From: Algiphilus aromaticivorans DG1253
Lineage (GTDB): Bacteria; Pseudomonadota; Gammaproteobacteria; Nevskiales; Nevskiaceae
Assembly: GCF_000733765.1 (NCBI RefSeq)
Contig: NZ_JPOG01000001.1
Location: 2,294,001 to 2,358,000 of the forward strand
Reading direction: 5' to 3'
DNA length: 64,000 nucleotides
The position numbers and the translations under genes are program-made. Numbering within the stretch: position 1 is the first letter of the stretch; each line of letters opens with the position of its first letter. The notes below the pieces were generated by a model. That model saw only the letters and a program-made list of their open reading frames with translations. It ran no database searches and had not been told where the DNA came from. Below are positions 40,001 to 48,600 of the stretch, in pieces.

Positions 40001-40106
40001 CCGCCAGTCGCTGGAAGGCAAGGTAGCCAGCGATCGCCAACCCGATGACAGCGACGACGACCAGCGCGCGATTCTCGAGCGCCAACCGCAGGATTGCATT
40101 GATCAT
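37008..40106 (-). CDS. heavy-metal efflux RND permease (CzcA/CusA family)
   Basis: 1032 aa inner-membrane proton/metal antiporter, about 12 helices, two large periplasmic loops. HME signatures include GLPNLAKVQSTSIFGLSRVDV and FEDGTDIYFARRLVNERL near the N-terminus, and the helix-4 motif LAIGMMVDGSVVMLENVLRN, which is neither the DFG...DGAVV form of the CzcA zinc group nor the AIGAMVDAAIV form of CusA. The metal is therefore uncertain. It is last of a minus-strand operon (outer-membrane factor, adaptor, permease) and convergent with the short CDF gene 6 bp away. Confidence 0.93.
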   Translation of the reverse strand: MINAILRLALENRALVVVAVIGLAIAGYLAFQRLAVDAFPDATPTMVQVYTTSEGLSPEDVETLISYPIEISMYGLPNLAKVQSTSIFGLSRVDVYFEDGTDIYFARRLVNERLAEARREIPPGLGEPQLGPITTGLGRILMYTMEGEGFSLMEKRTFQDWIVKPQLRTVPGVTGVLSIGGFEKQYQVRLDQNALLARDLTVADVRRALAANNRNVGASFIHRGGEEYIIRGYGWVASGEAGLDDIRAIIVAEQGGNPVTVGDVAEVAHGAAIRRGAQIANGAESAGGYVFKLIDTNTQQVLVDVENKIAEINQSLPDGLRIKPFYSQAELTSKAIGTVQSALLLGAVLVLLFLYLFLGNLRSTLIVVASVPLSVLTAFIAMYVVGLSANLMSLGGLAIAIGMMVDGSVVMLENVLRNLEVRQRGKGVPLLRIVGEAGREVARPIVFATGIIIIVFLPLFTLQGAEGKLFTPMATTISFGLLGALLLALTLVPVMVTLLFRKGAAQAEPRLVRWLKAGYRPLRDGAMRWPAAVLGGAVLLFAASLLLFPLLGSEFVPTLREGTFQVRSTLPPGASLDSAIQYGRRIQSVLREFPEVTGTYSRVGRAEVGGDPEPVNVVATVITLKPLQAWNSGRDYEQLQSAMAERVSERIPGLANNFSQPIQLRTDELLSGVQAQLVASIFGEDLDELAAVGRRVEALAREVPGATDVRMQQQSGKRQIVVKPDRDALARHGISVDEVLNTLAVGVGGDAVGQVFDGVRRFDIFLRLQERQREGLEEIRRLQLRTPDGTLMPMSRVADVSLYTGPKKISRSNASRRIYVQMNVRGRDMGSVVEELRQRIQAEIDMPPGYFVEFGGQFENQARAMQRLYLVVPVTLGLIFLLLYSAFSSLRYAALIFLNVPFAVTGGILTLWVTGLYVSVPAAVGFIAVFGVAVLNGVVLVSCINQLREQGMDLTEAVRTGAEYRLRPVLMTAVTSIFGLVPLLLADGIGANVQRPLAAVVVGGLITSTLLTLLVLPAVYRWFAEPRRDVRL

Positions 40107-40124
40107 GATGGCCGCCCCGCGCGA

Positions 40125-41471
40125 CTAGTGGCTGTGCGCGGCGCTGCGGCCGCTGGCGGTGAGCGCGGACTTGAGGTCGAAGGCCCCGTCCGTCACAACG
40201 CGATCGCCAGGGGACAACCCCTCGCGAATCTCGATGCGGCCGTTGCCTTCGGCGCCGGTGACGACCGGTACGGCGCGGAAAACACCTGTCTCGTCCCCGG
40301 GCACGAAGATCACCTGCTCGCCGTCGATCGTCTGCACAGCATCCACCGGCACCAGGGCGTAGCGCGCGCTGTCGTCGGTGACGATACGGGCAGTGCCGAA
40401 CATGCCGGCGCGCAACGCACCATTCGGGTTGGCGACTTCGGCGCGCACGCGCACCGTGCGCGCGGCCTCGTCCAGTTCCCGCGACACCCAGTTCGTGGTG
40501 CCCTCGAAGCGTTTCCCCGGCAAGGCGCGCAACGACAGCGACACCGGCTGACCGGGTGCCAGCCGAGGCAGGTCCTGCGCATCGGCCTCGATCAGCACCC
40601 ACATGCGCTCGGTGTTGACGATGTGGATGGGGGTGTCCTGCGCGGACAATGTCTGCCCCGGCACCAGATCGCGCTGCTGGATGATGCCGCCGATGGGGGC
40701 GGTCAGCGGATAGCGCGACAGGGGCGTATCACCGCCCGCGGCAATACGCCCAATGGCGTCCTCGCTCATCCCGTAGAGCCGCAGTTCGGCGCGCGCGGCG
40801 TCGCGCTCGGCCTGCGCCTGCAGGTAAGTGGCTCGCGAGCTCAGCAGTTTCTCCTGGCTGATGATCTGCTGTTCGGCCAGCTTCTCGTGCCGCTGGTGGT
40901 TCGCGCGCTCGGCCGAGAGTTTCGCGCGAGCGGTCAGATAGGCGGCCTTGGCACGGCCGAGCGCAACACTGTCCAGATTGGCGACCCTGTCGCCAGCGGC
41001 GACGCTTTCGCCAAGATCCCGGCTGACGTCCAGTACCTTGGCCTCCAGCCGTGGCCCGACACGGGCCATTCGATCCGCATCGAAGGCCAACGTCGCGGGC
41101 GCCTGCACGCTATCCGTCGCCGTGCCGGCTTCGGCGGGCGCAATCCGCAGCGACAACTGCTCGCGCTGAGCCGGCTCTAGATGCAGCACGCGTTCTTCCT
41201 GCGCGTGACGCTCATGGCCCGTTTCACCGCCTTCTTCATGCCCGGCTTCGCCGTGGCCCGATGCTTGCGGGTGACTCGTCCGTGTGGCCCCGGCTTCGTG
41301 CCCGCCACTTTCCTGCTCATCGCGCTCGGCAGGAATCGTGTGCTGGGGACGGGCAGCTGCATCGTCACCGGCAAGGGCGGCCCCGGTGCCATCGGCACTG
41401 CCACCGCAGGCAGCGGTGGCCATCAATGCACCGGCCAACAGCAGCGGCGCGGCGTAGTTTCGTGTACGCAT
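40125..41471 (-). CDS. RND efflux periplasmic adaptor (CzcB/CusB-like lipoprotein)
   Basis: 448 aa membrane-fusion protein. The N-terminus has a lipobox (LAGALMATAACGG), so it is probably lipid-anchored. A His/Glu-rich linker follows (HEAGATRTSHPQASGHGEAG and on to about residue 95; at least seven His), a likely metal-binding segment. Then come the barrel-sandwich half (PRLEAKVLDVSRDLGESVAAG), a long alpha-hairpin (about 170-250), the second lipoyl half (PIGGIIQQRDLVPGQTL) and beta-barrel. It links the permease at 37008 with the TolC-type protein at 41484. Confidence 0.92.
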   Translation of the reverse strand: MRTRNYAAPLLLAGALMATAACGGSADGTGAALAGDDAAARPQHTIPAERDEQESGGHEAGATRTSHPQASGHGEAGHEEGGETGHERHAQEERVLHLEPAQREQLSLRIAPAEAGTATDSVQAPATLAFDADRMARVGPRLEAKVLDVSRDLGESVAAGDRVANLDSVALGRAKAAYLTARAKLSAERANHQRHEKLAEQQIISQEKLLSSRATYLQAQAERDAARAELRLYGMSEDAIGRIAAGGDTPLSRYPLTAPIGGIIQQRDLVPGQTLSAQDTPIHIVNTERMWVLIEADAQDLPRLAPGQPVSLSLRALPGKRFEGTTNWVSRELDEAARTVRVRAEVANPNGALRAGMFGTARIVTDDSARYALVPVDAVQTIDGEQVIFVPGDETGVFRAVPVVTGAEGNGRIEIREGLSPGDRVVTDGAFDLKSALTASGRSAAHSH

Positions 41472-41483
41472 TCGGCGATTCCT

Positions 41484-42752
41484 CTATTCGTTGACGGGTG
41501 CGTTGTCGAGAGCCATCAGCCCCCCGGTGGCGCGCTCCAGCTCGGTGCCGGTGGCAACCAGTTCGCGCAGGGCGTCGAGATAGTCGCGCCGCGTATTGAT
41601 CAGGGTGTCCTGCGCGGCGGTCAGTGCCGGCGCGCCTAGTTCTCCCGCCTGGAACGCGCGCTGCGTCAATCGGAAGTTCTCGCGCGCAGCGACCACGACC
41701 TCCTCGCTCATGGCCGCCACGCGTTGTCGCGCTGCCTGAAGCCCGCTAAGCGCCGACAGCACCTGCAATCGGACCTCGCGCGCCAGCGTCTCGCGTTGCA
41801 GGCGCGCAGCTTCCAGCCCGGCGACCGCCTGCTGCCGCTCGCCGCCGTAGCGGTGAAGCACCGGCAGCGGCAGGGAGAGGCCGCCGCCGGCAATGCGGGA
41901 GGCCTCCTCTTCCCGGTAGAAGCCGAAGACCGTCAGGTTGGGAATGATCTGGCGGCGCGCCAGCTGAAGCTCCTCGCGCGCCGCTGCCACTCGCGACGCC
42001 GCGGCGGCGAGATCGTCACGCTGCGCGACCGCGCGCTCGATCAGGGCCTGCCGGTCCGGCATGTCCGGAGCGGTGGGTTTCAGCCGCCCGGCGAGCTGCA
42101 GCGGGGCCCCCGGCTCCAGCGCCAGCAACGCGCGCAGCCGGATGCGCGCCTGCGCCCGCTCCGAGCGGGCGCGCGCCAGCAGCGCCTTGGCGCGCCCCGC
42201 ACCGATGCGGGCGACGTTGGCCTCCATGCGGGTACCCTGCCCCGCATCAAGGCGCCGCTCGGCGTAGTCGGCAAGATCCCGGTTGACGGCCACCACGTCC
42301 CGCGCGCTGGCCACCGCGCGCTCCGCAACGAGCGTGTCGAGAAAGGCGGCGCGCACGCGTGAACGCGTAGCGACCTGCAGGAAGCGCAGCTCGGCCTCGT
42401 CGGCCGTCAGCCGGGCCTGCGCGGCGCGCTCGCGCAGGCCGGCCTGCCCGCCGATCCAGAATTCCTGGCTCAGCCGGATGCCGATATCGGTACTGGCCCG
42501 CCCTCCCGGCGCATCGCGATCGGCGGCCTCGAGCCCGAGTCGGGGGTTGGCGGGCAGCACCCGCTCGGCATGGGCCAGCACACCCTCGCGCTGACGCAGT
42601 CCGATGCGTGCGGCAATCAGCGTGGGGTTGTGGCGTTCGGCCCAGCCCAGGGCCGCACTCAGATCAAGCGGCGACGGCGGCTGCGCCGGAGTCGCCCAGC
42701 ATGGTGCGCCGGCCAGCAACAAGCCGGCGACGCACAGCAATCGAAATGCCAT
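41484..42752 (-). CDS. TolC family outer-membrane efflux protein (CzcC-like)
   Basis: 422 aa with signal peptide (LLCVAGLLLAGAPCWA). Two repeats of the outer-membrane efflux protein fold with long helices: LDLSAALGWAERHNPTLIAARIGL and later AGELGAPALTAAQDTLINTRRDYLDAL. First gene of the RND operon; the adaptor starts 12 bp after its stop. A CzcI-like gene lies 65 bp upstream on the same strand. Confidence 0.92.
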   Translation of the reverse strand: MAFRLLCVAGLLLAGAPCWATPAQPPSPLDLSAALGWAERHNPTLIAARIGLRQREGVLAHAERVLPANPRLGLEAADRDAPGGRASTDIGIRLSQEFWIGGQAGLRERAAQARLTADEAELRFLQVATRSRVRAAFLDTLVAERAVASARDVVAVNRDLADYAERRLDAGQGTRMEANVARIGAGRAKALLARARSERAQARIRLRALLALEPGAPLQLAGRLKPTAPDMPDRQALIERAVAQRDDLAAAASRVAAAREELQLARRQIIPNLTVFGFYREEEASRIAGGGLSLPLPVLHRYGGERQQAVAGLEAARLQRETLAREVRLQVLSALSGLQAARQRVAAMSEEVVVAARENFRLTQRAFQAGELGAPALTAAQDTLINTRRDYLDALRELVATGTELERATGGLMALDNAPVNE

Positions 42753-42817
42753 CGTGTGTCCTCATCGCAAGGAACAGGCGCAGCGCCTGACGCGCCGCGT
42801 TGACGGGCGAGGAAGAC

Positions 42818-43132
42818 TCAGACGATGGGAGGTGTGAAGGGCAGTTCGGGGGGCGCGCGGCAAAGCGCCGAACTCGCCGACGCGCCGTAACCGCTGCCTG
42901 ACACGCAAGGCGCAGGCGACCACTCGGGCGCCAGCGCGAGCAGGTGCGCGGACGCATGACAACAATGGTCGCAGTCCGAGATGACCTTGCCCCCGTCGAC
43001 GTGCGCATGCGCCGCCGTGGCGTTGTCATCGCCCCGCAGCGGCAGATCCAGGTGCGCAGACCAGGACAAGCCGCTCAGCGCAATGCAAAGCGCAACGGCG
43101 AGGCCGACGAAGAAAGGCAGGCGCGCAGACAT
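42818..43132 (-). CDS. small periplasmic Cys/His-rich protein (CzcI-like)
   Basis: 104 aa with a signal peptide (FFVGLAVALCIALSGLSWSAH). The mature chain has HAHVDGGKVISDCDHCCHAS followed by AHLLAL; the closely spaced Cys and His form a likely metal site. Proteins of this kind (CzcI, DUF2946-related) often open RND metal-efflux operons; whether they sense or buffer metal is not settled. It precedes the TolC-type gene by 65 bp on the same strand. Confidence 0.7.
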   Translation of the reverse strand: MSARLPFFVGLAVALCIALSGLSWSAHLDLPLRGDDNATAAHAHVDGGKVISDCDHCCHASAHLLALAPEWSPAPCVSGSGYGASASSALCRAPPELPFTPPIV

Positions 43133-43267
43133 TGCGCCACTCTAGCAAGCGTTGCCGGACACCGTCAGAAGACCGGCCCACAGGCGCACCCGCTGCGGCC
43201 TGCGTGGGCCTCTGCCGCGCAGCGGCCTATCATGCCGGCCTTCATGCCATGCGGAACGCAGCCCGCG

Positions 43268-44065
43268 ATGCCCTACCTCACCCTTCGCCTCGGTCTGCTA
43301 CTGCTCCCATTGCTCGCGCTCGCGGGCTGCGAGCAGACGCCCACGGGTCGCAAGCAGCTCGCGCTCGTGCCCGATACGGTCATGAACGATATGGGCGAAC
43401 GCGCCTTTGCCCGCATGAAGCGCGAGCAGGCCCTGGCGAGGAAGCCCGCCGCACGCGCGCTGGTCGGATGCGTCGCGGAGCGCGTGGTTGCGGCCGCAGC
43501 ACGGACCTATCCGGCCGCGCCGCGACCGGAAGACTGGGAAGTCGTGCTGTTCGAGAGCCCGACCCCGAACGCCTTCGCGCTGCCCGGTGGACGCATCGGC
43601 GTGCACAGCGGCATGCTGGACGTCGCCGAGAGCCCGGCGCAGCTGGCCGCCATCGTCGGCCACGAAGTCGGGCACCTGCTGGCCCGGCACGGCAACGAAC
43701 GCATGACGCAGCAGCTCGGCATCCAGGTCGTCCTGATGCTGGTCGGCCTGCTCGGCGATATCGAGAGCGGCCAGATCCTGCAGGTGCTCGGCCTCGGCGC
43801 CCAGATCGGCATCGCCCTTCCCTTCAGTCGCGCCCACGAAGCGGAGGCCGACCTCATGGGTCAGCGCCTGATGGCCGCCGCCGGTTTCCCGCCCGAGGCG
43901 AGCGTAGCGCTGTGGCGCAACATGGCTGCGGCGGGTGGCGACCAATCCATGGCCTTCCTCTCCACCCATCCCTCGCATGCCGCGCGCATCAGGGACCTCA
44001 ATGCCGCACTCCCGGCGTCCCGGCGCGTCTTCGCGCGGGCGCAGCCCCACGACTGCGCCGGCTGA
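43268..44065 (+). CDS. M48 family metalloprotease, lipoprotein
   Basis: 265 aa periplasmic zinc protease of the BepA/LoiP/YcaL type. Lipobox LLALAGCEQ with Cys21. Catalytic motif IVGHEVGHLLARH with His132, Glu133 and His136; the third ligand Glu is in RAHEAEADLMG. Such enzymes clear misfolded outer-membrane proteins. ATG 43268 is chosen since it places the signal peptide at the N-terminus; upstream ATGs are possible. It sits between the two metal cassettes and has no obvious operon partner. Confidence 0.9.
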   Translation: MPYLTLRLGLLLLPLLALAGCEQTPTGRKQLALVPDTVMNDMGERAFARMKREQALARKPAARALVGCVAERVVAAAARTYPAAPRPEDWEVVLFESPTPNAFALPGGRIGVHSGMLDVAESPAQLAAIVGHEVGHLLARHGNERMTQQLGIQVVLMLVGLLGDIESGQILQVLGLGAQIGIALPFSRAHEAEADLMGQRLMAAAGFPPEASVALWRNMAAAGGDQSMAFLSTHPSHAARIRDLNAALPASRRVFARAQPHDCAG

Positions 44066-44116
44066 AGGCGCTTCGCCGGCGCGGGAAGGCGCAGTGCCGC
44101 GGCCCCGGCCGGGGCG

Positions 44117-44524
44117 TCAAGAACTCGCCTCGTCGCTCAGCGCGGCGAGGATGCCGCAATCGCGCATCGACTGATGCCGATCACAGGCGCCCTGCAACTG
44201 CGCCAACCGCACTTCCAGCTGCTGCAGGCGCGCGATCCGCGAGCGCACCGCAGCGAGCTGCTCGGCCACCTGCTCGTCCACCGCGTCGCACGGCGCATCC
44301 GGGTGACTGGCGAGCGCCAGCAGGCTGCGCACGGCGGCGATCGGGAAACCCAGATCGCGTGCCTGCGTCACGAAGGTGATGCGCTGCAGCTCCTGGTCGC
44401 CGTAATAGCGGTACCCGTTGCTGCCGCGAATCGCTCCGGGCAACAGACCGACGCGCTCGTAGTAGCGGATGGTGGCAGCCGGGCATCCCGTCCGGCGAGC
44501 CGCCGTGCCGATTGAAAACCGCAT
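44117..44524 (-). CDS. MerR family metal-responsive regulator (CadR/PbrR-type), cassette 2
   Basis: 135 aa, paralogue of the regulator at 35453. Winged helix FSIGTAARRTGCPAATIRYY and SNGYRYYGDQELQRITFVTQ. Cysteines at 14, 79, 114 and 123, the same positions as in the first copy, in APCDAVDEQV and GACDRHQSMRDCGIL. It faces away from the second DUF3703/short-CDF pair across a promoter with a 19-bp spacer. It ends 52 bp from the convergent M48 protease gene. Confidence 0.93.
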   Translation of the reverse strand: MRFSIGTAARRTGCPAATIRYYERVGLLPGAIRGSNGYRYYGDQELQRITFVTQARDLGFPIAAVRSLLALASHPDAPCDAVDEQVAEQLAAVRSRIARLQQLEVRLAQLQGACDRHQSMRDCGILAALSDEASS

Positions 44525-44541
44525 GTCCCGCTCCGCAAGGC

Positions 44542-44572
44542 TTTACCTTGTAGCGACTTTAGGGCTTAGCGT
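44542..44572 (+). promoter_or_regulatory. MerR-type promoter/operator, cassette 2
   Basis: TTTACC (44542-44547) and TAGCGT (44567-44572) with a 19-bp spacer containing an imperfect dyad CCTTGTAG-CGA-CTTTAGG. The -35 hexamer, the CGA centre and the spacing are the same as in the cassette 1 promoter at 35890, so both may be bound by either MerR paralogue. Confidence 0.72.
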
Positions 44573-44605
44573 CTGCATAGTCAGCCAGCCGTGTCGGAGT
44601 CTCAG

Positions 44606-44968
44606 ATGGGTTTTGCTTCGCGAATCCGCCCCCACGTCGCCGCCGAGCTGCGCCACGCCGAAGCCGCCGAGGCCGCCGGTGACGCGGCCCGCGCCTTCCG
44701 TCACCTGGAGCGCGCGCACGTGCTCGGGCAAGCATCCACGCGCGAACATGTCCGCGTGCACCTGCGCATGCTGGGCTGGGCGCTGCGCCAACGCCGTCAC
44801 GCCGAGATTCGGGGTCAGCTGCCCCGCATCGCCGGCGCAGCCACCAAGACAGCGCTGGGGCTTGTACCGACCGGCAATACCGGCGGCGCCAATATCAGCC
44901 CCTTCAAGCGCCTCACGATTCCGTCCGATCTGCAGGCCCGCATCGCGATCGCCCGCTCACCGCACTGA
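44606..44968 (+). CDS. DUF3703 family protein, cassette 2
   Basis: 120 aa, second copy of the family. Core AFRHLERAHVLGQASTREHV and GLVPTGNTGGANISPFKRLT match the copy at 35954. ATG at 44606 is chosen for the GGAG seven bases upstream; a GTG at 44591 is in frame but poorly placed. It lies 11 bp before the short CDF. Function unknown; presumably soluble and involved in metal handling. Confidence 0.88.
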   Translation: MGFASRIRPHVAAELRHAEAAEAAGDAARAFRHLERAHVLGQASTREHVRVHLRMLGWALRQRRHAEIRGQLPRIAGAATKTALGLVPTGNTGGANISPFKRLTIPSDLQARIAIARSPH

Positions 44969-44979
44969 GCGCTTTCACC

Positions 44980-45600
44980 ATGTCCGCCAACTGCTGCAAC
45001 GAGAACGACCCCTGCCTCACCGCACTGCGCGAGCGCCAGACCCGCATGCTCTGGACCGTGCTGGCGATCAACGCGGTCATGTTCGTCGTCGAGTTCACGG
45101 CCGGATGGCTGGCGTCCTCGAACGCACTGCTGGGCGATTCGCTGGACATGCTCGGCGACAGCCTCGTCTACGGGCTGAGCCTCTTCGTGGTCGCGCGCAG
45201 TACGCGCTGGAAGGCGGTCTCGGCCGGCTTCAAGGGCACGGTGATGCTCGGCTTCGGTGTGCTTGTACTGGCGGACGCCGTGCACAAGGCATTGCTGGGC
45301 GGCGCACCGCAGGCCGGCACCATGGCGGCTATCGGCGCGCTGGCACTGGCGGCCAACAGCGTCTGCCTGCTGCTGCTGACGCGCCACCGCAGCGACGACG
45401 TCAACATGCGTTCGGCGTGGGTCTGCTCGCGCAACGATCTGATCGCCAACGGCGGCGTGCTGCTCGGCGCCGCACTGGTCGCCGTCAGCGGCAGCCGCTG
45501 GCCGGACGTGGTGGTCGGCACCGTCATCGCCGCGCTCTTCGTCTATTCCGCCACCGGCGTGCTGCGCGACAGCCGCCGAAGCTTCAGCGCCGCTGCCTGA
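44980..45600 (+). CDS. short CDF-like cation transporter without C-terminal domain, cassette 2
   Basis: 206 aa, paralogue of the protein at 36342. Cys-rich N-terminus MSANCCNENDPC, six helices, no cytoplasmic domain. Helix 2 Asp56-x3-Asp60 and helix 5 Cys149-x3-Asp153 repeat the Asp-Asp/Cys-Asp site of the first copy. It is convergent with the second RND operon, 16 bp from its end, exactly as in cassette 1. Confidence 0.85.
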   Translation: MSANCCNENDPCLTALRERQTRMLWTVLAINAVMFVVEFTAGWLASSNALLGDSLDMLGDSLVYGLSLFVVARSTRWKAVSAGFKGTVMLGFGVLVLADAVHKALLGGAPQAGTMAAIGALALAANSVCLLLLTRHRSDDVNMRSAWVCSRNDLIANGGVLLGAALVAVSGSRWPDVVVGTVIAALFVYSATGVLRDSRRSFSAAA

Positions 45601-45616
45601 GGCAACCGGGAGCGGC

Positions 45617-48600
45617 TCAGCCCGTCTCGTGCTCCGGCATCGGCAGCCGCTCGACGCCGCGCCGCAGCCCCCGGTGGAGATCCTCCAGCGCCAGATAGGC
45701 AGCGGGGATGAGCACGAGCGCGATGACGGTGACGAAGAGCACGCCGAAGCCGAGTGAAACCGCCATGGGGATCAGGAAACGCGCCTGCAGCGACGTTTCG
45801 AAGATCATCGGCACCAGGCCAAAGAAGGTGGTCAGCGAGGTCAGCAAAACGGCCCGGAAGCGCCGCGCACTGCCGATGACGACCGACCAGGCCGGACCAT
45901 GGCCGCGATCGCGCGCACTGTTGACGGCATCGATGAGCACGAGGCTGTCGTTGACAACGACACCGGACAGCGCCACCAGCCCGAACAGACTGATGAAGGA
46001 GATGTCCAGCCCCAGCATCATGTGACCGGCCACCGACCCGATCAGGCCAAAGGGGATCGCCAGCATGATCAGCAGCGGCTGCACGTAGGAATGGAAGGCC
46101 ACCGCGATGAGCGCGTACATCACGAACAACGCCATGATCAGCCCGCCCCCCAGGGCCGCGAACGATTCCGCGCGCTCCTCCTGACCACCGGAAAGCTCCC
46201 AGTCCATGCCCGGATAGTCGTTCGCCAGCTCGGGCAGCACCCGTGCCTGCAGGTCGCCGCTGATCTGACTCGCTGAAGCCAGCGCGGGGTTCACCGAGGC
46301 CGTGACGTCGATCACGCGGCGCCCCGCCTCGCGACCGATGCTGGTGAAGGCGCGCGCATAGCTCAGGTTGGCGGCCTGATCCAGCGGGACCTCGCCGCCG
46401 GCAGGCGTGCGCAGGATGAGGTTCTCCAGCGTCTCCAGGCGGTCGCGCTCGGCCTCCGGCAGACGCGCGTAGATGCGCAGTTCGTCGCGCCCGCGCTGCT
46501 GGCGTTCGGCCTCGGCCCCGAAGAAGCTGCCGCGCAGCTGCGACGACACGGCGCCGACGTCGAGCCCCAGCGCGCGCCCGAGCGGCGTCAATCGGATCTC
46601 CACCTGCGTCTTGCCGCGCGTGAAACCGTCGTCGATGTTGTAGACGCCGTCGTAGGTGGCGAACTCGGCGGCCAACCGTTCGGCCATGCGTTCCAGCGTG
46701 TCCTGGTCACGGTGCGCCAGCTCGATGCCCAGGTCGGCACCGGCGCCCGGTCCGAGGCCGAAGGAGAAGTTCAGTCGATCCACGCCCACCGGCTCCCCGA
46801 TGCGGCTGCGCCAGGTGTCGGAGAATTCGCGCGCGCTGAAGTCGCGCAGCCCGGTTTCCACGAGTTCCACCTGCACGAAGCCGGAATTGGCGCTTCCCTG
46901 TGAACTCCCCCCACCGCCGGGCCCGGTCCCTCCGGCCTGGCCACCCACCTCCGCGTAGATGCCGCGCAGCACGCTGTCGGCGCCGTTCGCAGCCAGCGCT
47001 TCGGCCGTGGCGCGTGCCTCCTCGCTCAGCAATCCGATCAGCTCGCTGGTCTCGTGCATGGGTGCGCCCACCGGCAGGACAACCGTCGCGGTCACCGAGT
47101 CCCCTTCGATGTCCGGCATGAAGCGGATCGGCATGCGGCCGGAAGCGAGCAAGCCCAGCACCACGATCAGTGCCGCCAGCCCCACTGACAAGGTCAGATA
47201 GCGCCGCCGCAGCGCACGCGCCAGAAAGGGCCGGTAGCGGTGGCGAATGAAGCGCTGCAGACGCGCCGAGACACCTTCCTGCAAGCGCTGCAGCGCCCCC
47301 ATTGGCCCGCGCCACGGGCGCACTTCCCGGACCGAAGCCAGGTGCGCCGGCAGGATGAACAGGCTCTCCACCAGCGACAGCAGCAGAATCGGAATGACCA
47401 CGAGCGGGATGTCCATGAAGAACTTGCCCATGGTCCCCGGCATGAAGAGCAGCGGCGCGAAGGCCACGACCGTCGTGAGCACGGCGAAAACCACCGGCCG
47501 CCCGACCTCGCGGGCGCCACGGATCGCTGCCTCCAGCGGTGGCACGCCCTGACTGCGGTGGTGGAAGCCCGCTTCGCCGACGACGATGGCGTCGTCGACC
47601 ACGATGCCGAGCACCAGCAGGAAGGCGAACATCGACAGCATGTTCACGGACACACCGAACATCGGCATGAAAAGGAACACGCCCAGGAAGGTCACCGGAA
47701 TGCCCAGCGTCACCCAGAAGGCCAGCGCGGGGCGCAGGAAGAGCCCCAGCACGATCAGGACGAGAACGACACCGATCTGCCCGTTGTCGATCAGCAGACC
47801 GATGCGCCCGGCGTAGAGCTCCGAGCGGTCCTGCCAGACCTCGACGCCGATACGGTCCGGCCATTCGGCACGCTTGCGCTCGGCGTAGTCGCGCACCAGC
47901 GCCGCGATGTCCAGCGGCGACTGCTCACCCACGCGGTACACGCGCACCTGGCCGGCGGGCCGGCCATCGAAGAAGGCGGCACGGTTGGTGTCGCGGAAGC
48001 CGTCGTCGACGCGCGCGATATCGCCCAGACGCACGATCGAGCCGTCGGCCTCGGCGATCAACACCAGCTCGCGCAGTGCCTCGGCCGTCTCGCGCCGCTC
48101 GTCGACGCGCACGAGCACTTCACCGCCCCGCGCCTCGATCGAGCCGGCGCCGAGCTGTTCCGAATTCTGATCGATCCGCTGCGCGACCTGCGGCAGCGTC
48201 AGGCCGTGACGCCGCAGTTCGGTCTGCCCGATCTCGATGCTGATCTCCGGCGGCGGGATGGCGGCGACATCCACCAGCGTGATGCCGGGCAGGTCGAGCA
48301 GCTCGCTGCGCGCCTCCTCGGCGAGCCGCTTGAGCGTGTGCGTATCGATGTCGCCGTGCAGGATCAGGCTGACGACCTGCTGCCGCATGTCGGCCGGCGC
48401 GATGATCGGCTCCTCCGCCTCGGTCGGGAAGGTGGTGATGCGGTCCACCGCGCTCTTGACGTCGTTGAGGGCGGCATTGATGTCGCTGCCCTCGAAGAGT
48501 TCCACGGTCACACGCCCCATGCCCTCCGAGGCGGTCGAGCGCATCTCCTTGATGTCCTCGATGTCGCGCAGATTCTCCTCGATGGCCAGCACGACACCCT

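Noticed and set aside
37791-41180. 1129-codon plus-strand open frame opposite the RND permease and adaptor
   Set aside because: Fully antisense to clear CzcA/CzcB-type genes; low-complexity Arg/Gln/His sequence.
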